Assembly (NCBI GenBank): GCA_902728285.1
Contig: CACVBU010000274.1
Coordinates: forward strand, 710,942-774,941
Direction of reading: 5' to 3'
Origin: Clytia hemisphaerica
Taxonomy: Eukaryota; Cnidaria; Hydrozoa; Leptothecata; Clytiidae
DNA length: 64,000 nucleotides
The notes beneath the pieces are model-generated. The model ran no database searches. It was not told the origin of the DNA and was given only the letters and a program-made list of their open reading frames with translations. A program made the translations under genes and the position numbers. Positions 43,682-55,600 of the stretch are shown here, in pieces (positions within the stretch are counted from its first letter, which is position 1; each line of letters starts with the position of its first letter).

Positions 43682-46600
43682 ATGGAAGAAAAAGAAGAAC
43701 CATTCCAATTTCTCCATGATAACAAAATCACGCCGCCAACTTTAGATTTGGAGTTGAATGTGGTAAGTTCTCTGGAGATAATTTTCATTTAAAGTGTCAT
43801 TTTTGATGACTGGAATATGTACATTGATTATGATAAAAGACTAAATGATTGTTTCCTCAATTTTTCTTCACAAGAATAGAGTTCATTTTGTGTCTCATGC
43901 ACGCTACTCAGCATTTTTTGTCTATTTGTTATTGTGGATTCCTCCCATCTCATCCATTCATTCTTGTATGTTTTTTTTTATATTAGTATTTTTTCTTGTA
44001 GTTGAAGTATCAATGTTTGTGCTTGCATGTTTGTACTGAGATACCTTCTGTCTCCAGAGTAAATTTCCATCTCAAACTCCTGAGTTTTGATAATATTAAT
44101 TATCATATTTTGATTCTTTTTAAATGTCTGATTTTCCAGGCTTCTGATGATGTTGAGGATGACAGTGATGAAGTGGAACCAATCATTTTCCATCCTGCTC
44201 TACATGGTAAATTTAAATCTTTGTTTTACTACTAAAATGAATTTGAATTGGTTTTTTATTTATTACTACACTGCAAAAGAAAAGATAAGATTGAAGAATG
44301 ATTATACGTAATTATTGAAGAGATTATACGTAATGAATAACATTTTAGGGTGAGTTAAACAATAAAATAATAATATGCTCTTGAAACTCAATGATGACGA
44401 AATTTTGCTTTGTTTTTGGGTGAACATACATTATATGTATGGTGTAACATGTTCAACTGGATAGTCACTAAATACTATCCTTTCTTTCAAGACAATGTCT
44501 TTTTAATTGAATTAATTTTTCTTCTCCCTTATTTTTCCATGATTTTTTGCTCACTTTCTTGTTTCTGACTACTTTTTGTTGAGCAAAATATAGGAAAAGA
44601 ATTTAATTAGAGCTTCTTAGACAGCCCCATATCTTAGAAGCTTGATTGACCCAAATGTTGGTTGAAAAATTAAATCTTTTACATTACACATTCTAACAGT
44701 ATTACAATTTTGTGCATTAGGAAAGTAAGTAAAATCAGAGCTTTCATTTTTGCCCACGTAAGACACAAAATTATGTATGCAAGGAGATAATTTACTTTTT
44801 TTCATGTCTTTTCTTTTTTTTCAGATGAAAAGACAAGTAATAAGAACCTAGCAAGTGTAAGTCTTGAGAGAAAACCGGCACCCTCTACGGATCGTGAATT
44901 GGAAACAAAACCAACACCTCAAAGTAGTGAGGTGAATACTCTGGTTCATCTTGAAAGATCTAAACCAAAGCAAACGCAAAAGAAAACCAAAGGTAGTGGT
45001 CAAATTTCTTCTGCCTTAATCAGATTTCTTGTCTAAGTTAAATTGTGCATACTTTCAAAATTTATTGAAATTGAAGATAAAAGCAAGATATCGGAGAGTT
45101 TGGTCAATTAATTCTATTTCCTTCCTTACACCTTTAGTTAATGCATCAAAGTTTATTGGTGGGAATTTATATGCTTGCCCCCTATGCAAGATCCCTTGTA
45201 TTTTGTGGCAGTCTCTTTTACGTTTTCAAACTTCCTGATTATATCTTTTTATATCTTTGTAACATACTAAAGGGAGGAACTTAGTACGGCAAAACTTTCA
45301 TCAGAGGTGAATTTTTCATGGGGGGGCTTGTCACTGGCCTATAAAAATTATGTCCATTTTTCCTAACTGAGCTTTCTTCTTTAAGGGACAATTATTATCT
45401 GCTTATCTTTTAGATTCTGCGTTAATGACTTATCAATATGTCGAGCGAGTGTCTTCAAATCAAGAAGACAAAAAAGATGTACCAAATCTCACCAAAGACA
45501 TCGCAGAAATTGAGCTGGATAACGCATTGTATGATAAGCCAGTTTCCACGTCATCATCGTCAGCTATGAGCACTGGTACACCTAGCAGCCTTGGTGATTC
45601 AGGTTCTAGTGATTCATCATTACTTGGAAAACTTGAGGATTGCGTCAAAACACTTAGGGAGGACCATGAGTTGAGAGTCATTGGAGATCCTGCATTACAA
45701 GTTGAACTTTCTCCTTCAAAGAACCATTTCACGGCGACTACAGATATAAAAGTAAAAAAGACCACTAGAATCGATTTGAGAGAAAAAGAAACTGCGGTAA
45801 TTTTTGTTTTCAGAGCTCGCCATACTATACATTTTACTCCTCAGTGGATTGTGTTTGTTAAGGATTTTGTGATTCAGTCCTTGTCCAGCATTATCGTGAG
45901 ACTAATCTAGATCTTTTTTGGCTAACATTTAGTTTTGCAGACATGGGATTGCCACTCAACATGTAGTGGACTTTCATTTGTGAAAATTTGATCTTGTCAA
46001 CTTATCATTTTAGTTCCCACTTCACAAGACTGTTGCACAAAGATATGGAAGGTAATCCAGTATTTTGAGCCAGTTAACACTCCCAATAGCGTAGCGAAAG
46101 TGTTTTTTTTTTTCTCCGGGTACCCCGGTGGAGGTCCTTTAAATTAACCCATGTTCGTTCGTTCATTCGTCTGTTACCAGCTTTTCTTGGGATTGGCTCA
46201 TTATATTTTCTGTATTTTGGCACAATGATGCAAAATGACGATTCCTAAAAAGTGGCGGAGCCCGATTTTCGAAAAAAACATTTCCGGCCGAATATGCCGG
46301 AAAAACTGTTTTTTTGGCATTTTCTCGAGATTTTATCTTTAGTTTTTTCTTATTTTTTACTCAAAGATGCGTATTAACAATGCCCAAAATATGGCTGAGT
46401 TCAATTTTTGAGAAAAATTTTTTTCCCGCAGAAAATGCTGGAAATCGCAGTTTTTCTGGATTTTCATTGGACTTTTTACTTTATAATTGGTTGTTTTTTC
46501 ATTCAAAAACATTATTAATAGCAATGCCCACCATCAAGCATGTTTCAATTTTCAATAAAATAAATTTTTGAAACCGGAACTATTTAAAAACCACCTTTTT

Positions 46601-49600
46601 ATATTTTTAAAAACCACCGGAACAACCTATTTTTGCCGGAAAGACAGTATTTCTTGAATTTCTCGAGCTGTACTAAACTGTTTTTTTAACATTTTCTCAA
46701 ATTTTCATCCTCAGTTTTTTGCAGAAAGATGCGTATTCGCAATGCTCAAAACATGGCCGAGTTCGATTTTTGAGAAAAAAAAATTTCCGGTTGAAAATGG
46801 CGGAAATCGCCGTTTTTGCAGATTTTCATTGGATTTTTTCCTATATTTCTACGTTTTTCACACAAAAACATTATTGATAACAATGCTCACCATCAAGCAT
46901 GATTCAATTGTCAATAAAACTTATATCAACTTTTGTTTTCTCAGCTCTTTGGAATCGAATCCTGGTGATGATCTGGACGAACAAAGGAACAAGATCAAGG
47001 AAGAAAGTCTAGCCATCATTCGCTCAAGAGAAAAAGAACTGAGAAGTTTCGGGACATCTACAGACAACAGCTGTTGTCCACAACCCAAAATCGGAATGGC
47101 CAGAATGGCGTTACGACCAAGCATTCACTCTTCAGCCAAGTATGAAATGACGTCTGAAGCTCGTCAACAAGCTGTAGACTGCATGCTTGCCAAAGTGGAT
47201 GAAATACGAATGAGCATCTCCGATCCTGGTTGCCAAATCGATAGCACCGGTTTGATTACTCCAAACGGGGATGTGAAACCAGTTTACGATACCTTCATGA
47301 ATACGTCACTTCGCCCGAACGGGGAACGGGATGCGTATGATGACGTAATGGATGACAAAATGGAAATTGACGAAGAAGTAGAGTACGTTCAAAATTACGT
47401 CACCTTTGATCAGTCCACAGGTGAATCATCATCTCTGATGAACACAGAATCTCAAAACAGCGGCACAGGTAAACATTCCCCTTCCTTTTTCTTGCTATTT
47501 TATTTTAAGATTACGAAGAGATATCTTTTCTACTTTGTCTTCAAAACTTTATGAATAATATTGGCTTAAATTTCATTGATGAGGTTTTTGTCATCAGCAA
47601 AAAGCATTCTCAAACTCTCCTTTTCTTTTGCCAGAATGATTTCTGGAAGCCTCTGTTCTATCAGCGAAAATTGAAAAATTCTAGGCACGGTTTCTGTATT
47701 GGTTGTAATGTTTGAAGACAAAAAACCCACAACTAGTTTATTCTCTTTTTTTGTTTAGTTTTAGACATTGAGAAACTTGAAAGTGAGGCGTTGGAGGAGA
47801 ATCCGCATACGGTAGACACAGATACTAAAATGCAAGTCGTTGGCTGGAATAAGTATCTGGATGTAGACAACAGCGAACAGTCAACTTTTAAGTGTAGTCC
47901 AGTCAAAAGCAAATCTGGGAATGTCTTTGATAGCCTCTTCACCAATTCTTTCTTATCTACAACCAATACAGAGGCCGCCAATTCTTCTTCCGCCGCCATT
48001 GTGTCAACTAAACCAAAACGCAATATTTTAGGAACCAAGAGTAAGAAATCTGCACTGAAAACTACCAAAACCAGCACTAGATCAGATGCTGAAGTGACTA
48101 CCACCAGCAAAACAGAACCCAAAAATGTGACTTTCACTACTTCGCGGGGGACAAGTACCGATTCGTTCGCAGATCTCTTGAAGGAAACGAACTCGTTCAA
48201 AGAAGAGCTGATGAAAAGCGAGAAGAAAGACATGAACAAGAACTTCAAAGTAAGTCAAGTCTGTTTCATAGAGGTCAATAGACCTGCGAAATATATTGCT
48301 ATAAAATAAAAACTTCAAAGTAAGTCAAGCATCTCCCATAAATTACCAGGGAAAACAAATAGAAAAAAGAATATCTTACCGGGACATGAATTGCAGTCAA
48401 AAAACAAAGATAGTAATTAATTTTGCAGACCTAACTGAACTTCTACAATTCAAACAGGAAATGTCTTTACTACGAACACATACTGCGTATAATTTGACCA
48501 AAGAAATCCTCACCGAAGGAGCAGGAATTATTGCTACTTGAATGTTATTTATTGAATCGCTATTGTTTAATGTGGTCCACGGCCTATTACTTTTAGACAT
48601 ATTTTTCCATTGTTTAATGTGGTCCACGGTCTATACGCTATCTATGATCTAAACGGAAAATTGGAAGGAGCGGGACTCAAACATAGTTTGAGTCCGTGGC
48701 GCCTTAAACCTTGTGAATGTCCTTTTCTCATTTTTTTATATTTGTTTTTTTTCCTTAGGCATTGAAAGGTGTTAACCGTGAACTTAATTTTGTGGACAAG
48801 AAGAATCAAAGCAACAAGCAAGCATTGACCAATAAACCACCGGCAGATGTTTGTTTAGCTTGCAGTTATGACAAAGTTGGTGAAACTCCTTTGAAACATG
48901 ATCAACAGTTCTGTCAAAAAATCGAAACTTCCTTGACAAACGGTCTAGTCAATGGTGACAAGGAGAATCTATTATCCACATCGATCGCAGATCCATCACC
49001 ACAGGCTCCGACGACTACATCTAAGAGCGCCAAGAAAAAGAAAAGGAAGAAGAACAAAGCAGCAGCAGCGAATGCTACAAATGATGTAGCACCGCCTGGC
49101 ACGTCCTCTTCAACGACTGCACAAACACCGGACACTCCTTCACCTTTATCAGAAACAAACCAAAAGTTGCCACATATGAATTCTACTTCCGTTCCCGACT
49201 CCTCTTCTTTACCTTCTTCTCAACATAACGAAGAACTGCAAAAGGAAATTAACAAGATTGTCAAGGAACTCGAAGAAATGACTAACCAAAAAGTTCTTCT
49301 TCACAAGGTAACTAAATCTCTTTTATCGTTTGTCTTATTTGAGCAGGTAGATCCAAGGCCATCTGAAGATGAATGATTAATTTGGGAAATCTCAACGAGC
49401 ATGCAAACAAGAACAAGAAAAAAACTTCATTCGAAACATCATATAGAATCAGGGGGTACAAAGGCAGGGTACTAACCCATAACCGGATGGTGGTGTCTAT
49501 TTTTGCATTTCAAAAAAGTTAATACCCGGTACTACATTAGGGGTGGGGGTGTGTATTTTTCACTCTTCTAGCAAGTACAGGGTACTACTTGGATACTTTT

Positions 49601-52600
49601 TCACAGAGTTTTGCTCCTTTTTCAATAAAAAAAGTAGTCTTTTGTAATATTTTGACTTTTTTCAAATATTATTCTTTGATTTGAATTTTTTTTTAATCGA
49701 GCAACTCTCTTTTATATACTCTTTTGAGAAATATTTTGATTTTTGTGAAGACAAAACTTCCGAAATGGTCAAGAAGTGTGTTATTAAAATCAAAGGACAA
49801 AAGCCTCTGACTTAATCAATGATAGTTTGTTTGAATTATCTGTTCATTTCAGTCAGAAAAACTAACATAATTCCCTCTCTTTTGGTCTAATCTGTATAAT
49901 ATAAGATTTTAGGGGGTGGTGTCTCTATTTTTTACTGCAAAAATGAAGTAGTACCCGGTACTAAATATGGGTGGGTGGTACTAAAAAGAAATTGAGTGAA
50001 AAATCAAGTTAGTACCCTATGGGTTAGTACCCTGCCTCTGTACCCCCCTGATAGAATAAGATATTTGTTTGTTTTTTTATGGCTATTCTACTTTTTTACA
50101 TCCTAATTGTACCACAAGAGTAAATCTTTTTTATGTTTTAAAGAAAATAAGGATTCCTTACCTCACCATGTGTCGTCCCATTGCCTCATTGCCTCCCATT
50201 GCTTCTAAAAATCCAGATATTGGTTTTTTGGTTAGAATTACCAGGCACTATTAAACTATTTTAACTTGTCGACAAACCACTATCGTCTCGCCGAAATTAA
50301 TAACATTTTAAGACAAATCTATGTATGTTTTCATTTCCTTCCCTTCCCTTGTAGGATGTTTCATTTGGTAAACCGTACAACGCCCTTCCGCCTTCCATCG
50401 ACAAAGAATTCCTTCTACTCAAAATCGCCCTTGAATCACCCGGAGTGTTAAAAGGTGACATGCGGAACTCGACGTTTGATGAGACCAACTCCAATAATTT
50501 CATTGGTTTGGTGACTCTATTCATCTTCCTTATGCACGGGAACGCCTTGAAATATAATTATCCTTCTCTGGACATCCCATTTGATGTGGTGTCCTTATTC
50601 CAATGTCAAATAGACGACGAACTATACCTCATTGCTGGCGTTTGTGAGAACGATAAAACGTACAAACAGAAACACAAAAGGAGTAAATTGGGTAGCCAGT
50701 TTTTTCATGCCGTATCGAATTTCCTAAACAACAATACACTAGACAGGCTCTTGAACCGCATCAATCCGACCACGCCTGTTTCCTTCCTAGCACCAGAAAC
50801 GAACACTACCAAACTGTCCTCTATCATAAATATAATGCCGGATGGGACGGCCTTGAATAAACTGTTATCTACCACAGAGTCTATCACCATTCAATCTAAC
50901 AGTAAATCATTACGTAATCTAAACGATTTGAATTTGAAAGTTTTGCCATCTTTGGAGCCAGTGGATCAAGAAGCGACATGTATCATGTTAGAAAACATCA
51001 CCATTATGCCACCTAAACTCATCTCAGCTGTATTGAAGAATCTTTACAACCAATCTTTAGAAGTTGTCGGCCTCAAGCTTGGATACATGCCTCAAGGTAT
51101 GATTAATTTGCTTTTTTCGCAGATGCTGATAAAATATAATTTAGCATAGCTCGATCTCCCTCCCCTTACCTGTGATCAAGTGAACGCTAACACCTGACTT
51201 TAGCCGGAGGCAAAGCAGACCTGCTTTACGTAGGGGTCATATCTACGTCACCACTTGTTCAAAAGGGGTATAGTTGCTGTTAAACTTTGGTATATGTCAT
51301 TATATTTTGTTTGGTCGAATTGACTTGTTTCTATCGTCGAACTTTACTTTAAAGTGAAAGTTTGGGTAAAGGTTGAACGAAGGTTGTATTCAATTAGTCA
51401 CTTGTGATTTATATTAGTAAAAGTTTTATCAAATCTTTTTTTAGCAAGTAACCCAAACAATGTGAGAGCTGTTCTTGCCATTTGTATCCAAGACTACAGA
51501 GTGAGCTCGTCAGAGCAAGGTCATCTATTATTTAACAGTCGTACACCCGAACTCAAAGATTTGACCATCTCTTTCCAATCGGCCGAGGACGAACAACGTC
51601 CTTCCAACAAGCCGCTTCTTCGGTACACGTTAAACAGTAACCGTGCCTTCAAACAGGTCGTGCAATGGTTTGGCCCTCACTTTACGGATCTGCAAGACCT
51701 GAAAGAACACGTCGAAAAATTGAAAACTGATATGAAGAAAAATACAACGAACAATAACAAGAAAAAGAAATGGGGAGGGGCTGACAACCCTTTAAAAATT
51801 GCCTACGCTTGTAATTTCACCAACCATGCGGTCGTCCTTGTGTCGTCCCTAGTCCCCTCCTGGTTTTTACCTCACGTTATCAGTAACTCCAAACGTAAGG
51901 GAATCACGTTACAATCCATTTCTAAGAATTCCGTCACCATCGAGACGTTACAAGCTGTCGGCATACCGGAAAGTGTCGTCGAATATTACGGACATTCGCC
52001 GACGTCTTGGAAAAAGGCATCACGGAAAGCGAAGGAAGTTGGAAGTTATACCTACTTAGTGTTCAAAGGGAACAGTTGTGTGCCTCGGTTGAACGCGCTA
52101 ATGAACAATTTTGTCAATTATTTACAGAAGGGTGAGTCCGAATCATCGTTACATCAGACTTTTGACAACGCACAAGCTTTACGCGTTTTACAACAACGTA
52201 AAAGAGGTGGCTCTACGACTTTACGTCGTCGGTTTGACGATAAACTGACGGATAACACGTTAGATAAATCGGAATGTTTTACTGTGTTACAGATGAACGA
52301 TAAAACGTCACAGTTGAGCCCTTCCTACCCAACTGTCCAAAGATCCGATCTTCACGATTTACGCTCAGAGATTGCCACCACCTGTAAGATTCCTAACGTC
52401 AGTTTAGCAGCTATCGTGGTTTACGGTGAGGAACTACAAGCGCAGTTTTCAAATCTTTTTCGTTTGCTTTGTTTTGGTGGTCCAAATGGCTTACTCGTCG
52501 ATTCTCTTATCGGTGTCAAGTTGATTGAGAATCTCTCCACAGAGGATGTACAAGAGCTTTCGCCAGACGAATGCGGTACTACGAACTATGCAAACAACTC

Positions 52601-55600
52601 TAAGCATCTATTGAATCGAAGTGCTCTTCTTCTCATAGTCAAGACACTAGACTTTTTATGCACCAGTAAGCTAAGAACTACCATCGACAACTTTTTGAAC
52701 ACATCCGCCAAAGGCAGAAAGGAATCGAATGGAATTTCAATGCACTCGGATGCAATGCATATTATCAATCTAATGTTTGCTTTCTTTCACCCGTCTGAGC
52801 TTCGACACGATCTGAAATCCAATTCTCAACTCGTCTCACATGTTTACATTGAAGACACGCACCCTTTCTTAACAATCTTAGATAAAATTTTCCAATTAAA
52901 AATGAAACAGACTATCCTGACTGAAAAGTCAGGATGTGTGACTCATCCTCAGGGTCTGTGCGCGTCGTACAAGAAGTTTGTCCCGAAGAAAACAGTGTAT
53001 CTAGTTCAACCACAATCTATGAATTATCCTTGTGAATTGTTATTGAGAGAGCAGATCTCATACGCAGGTGTTTCTATACGATACAACAGAGATCATGTTT
53101 TAGCCATCTTGAAAGCTGTCTCTCGCATCATCCGTGTTGGTTTTCGTATTGTGGCGTGGAAATTCCCTCTGGTAAGAACAATATTTCTCCCCATCACCGT
53201 TGACAAATCAAAAGGACCAATCACAAAATTAGTGTCTGAGAAAGCTAAGAGTTTTTCTGCCGAGCTAGCCTTAAATTTGAGATTGGCCCGTTTTGAAAAG
53301 TGAAGAGGGTTTTTTCATCTACATGAAGTAGAGTCAATCTCAAAATTTATGCTCAGACAAACAGAAAATTCTTAGCCTTCTCAGACAATAATTTTGAGAT
53401 TGGACCTTTTGATTTGACAAGGGCGCCATAGGAATCATTGGTAATCAGACCACCACGCCCTGATAACGATTTTTTGGTTGATTGTAATGGTTTAGCGTCT
53501 AATCAGCGTGGGGTGCAATCCATTGATTTTGAAGCCAGAAAGGCTAGAGTAGAATCTAATCTTTCGCAGGCAAGAAAAAATAAAGCCACTTATTTCCCAT
53601 CCAGAACTCGTCTAGAACGCGCCGCAATCACGACGATGGATTGTATCTAGCGGTTTCTTTGTTTTCGAGGACTGCATTTTTTTTAAATATATTGATAGAT
53701 TTTACTTTCAATCCGACGTTTGTGTAAAAACCACGCGCGGGCGTTCTGGATAGGAAATAAGTGGCTTCATTTCTCATCCAGGAGTTTCGAGTCTAGCCCA
53801 ATGGCGTAATCAGCCCTGATAACCCACGATTCATTTCAACAGTAAAATAACCTATCGGAATCTAAGACATAAGAATCTATTACTGTTTCTGTCGGTTTTT
53901 TAGCATTCGCATTTTCATTTCCTAAGCTCACTTCATTTCTCGTTTCTTTTCACTTTAGCACGAGAATGGTGTGGAGTATCTGCGCATCGTTTTCTGTCGA
54001 TCAGACGCTCTCTTCTTCATGAACAAATTCATGGATGAACTTGAGACCAATTTCCAACAGCTCACCTTTGAAGGTATTATTTTGATTCCTCATTTCTATT
54101 TTTTTGTACTACAGTGGAGCTTTTCCTGGAGATGTTTTGATTTTAATCTTTTATGCTGAAATAGAACAATGTCCGAGAAAGGCCGAAATTTCATAGCGTC
54201 AGCCCCCCTGCTCGTTCATCACTTAACACGGGGCTAAAATAATTCAGTTGGCTTCAATTACTCAAATTACTTAAATATAAATATATAAGCTCATGAATTT
54301 GAAAAACCTATTTTACTGGATCAATTATTTTTTGAAAGTGTTTAGGGTCAAAAGTCCTGGGGTGTCTTAACGGGGGACCTAATTTTTACCCAGGCTGACG
54401 CTATGAATTTGCTATCAGTTTTGCTAATTAAACTTCGAGCTAGCGAGGGAAACGCTTAAACTCTTCAAAGGCACTACTGATTTTTCCAATGACATTAGTG
54501 CTCATTTTATTTCATCCCCACTGTTGTCAGTTAATAGATTTTTAAAGTTCACAGAGATAGGGGTGTTAAAATTGTGCACTTCTTTATTATTTTTTCAGTG
54601 ACGCGCTCCTCAACAGATTTGATCATGTTTGTGAAGAACAACTTTCGCAAAGACGCTCCTTCAAATAGTTGCGGTGGCATCTTTCATGTCAATTACTTCA
54701 GTCTTGTTAACGAGGTATAACATCCATTTCTAGTTTTATGTTCTTTTGAAGGGATCGTTATCGATAAAATGTCTGAACTGATTAAAAAAGTAAAGGTTTT
54801 CTTAACCCCCACCTATCAACTGTCACTGGCATGATATATGAGATCGCTCACTTTTTTGGTCCTGTACCGGAAGGTCTGGACCTAGAATCGCTGCGCCCAT
54901 GTCGACTAGTCGAGATTAGCATTTTTTTCCTTATTTGTGGTGCGTAAACGCATTACGTTATGGAGGTACGGAGTGGTTGCATTTAAAATGGGTAAATGAT
55001 CGAAAGGACTGATTTTCATGTAAGCATGATAGTAAGAAAAACCAAGAAAAAAGCATTGATTTTTTTTATTTTCAGTTCTATTTCGTGAAAGACGAATTAT
55101 TCGAGACACGTTCACGTCGCTCCATGGAATGGCACCCAATGAACTCTTCAATAGGTATATTGTTTTATTCATTATTGCTCATTCGTAAATAAGGAGATAA
55201 TTCTCCAATACTTGCGTGTTGGATTTGTTCTACCCACTGCCTTAAGTTGGTCTAATGTCGACATCCCTCTTCTAATTTCGACATCATTCTTTAGAGATAG
55301 GAATAATAGGAAGGTCGGAATCACGGATGGACTCCTCAACTGACTGCTATAAGAAAATTAGTTTCAGTCAGTGGTTCCGAACTTCCTTTTATTCCTATCT
55401 CTAAAGAAGGATGTCGAAATTAGAAGAGGGATGTCGACATTAGACCAACTTACGGTAGTAGGGGCAAACACTTAGGAGCCTTGACATTTTTTATGTGAGG
55501 CAACCAAACCTGGTCCATTTCAATGAATGTTTTTTTATGAGGGACGTTTTCTGCCAACGCCTGGGAATTTTTTTAGGAGTCTAAAACAAACGTCACAGGC

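Noticed and set aside
45797..45910. Read-through of the exon at 45414 to the stop at 45910
   Set aside because: The GTAATT donor at 45797 followed by the phase-matching microexon at 46014 gives a continuous frame, which is more economical than termination here.
46314..46571. Coding region MAFSRDF... shared with 27467-27694
   Set aside because: Similarity is due to the noncoding repeat family R; frames are not maintained between copies.
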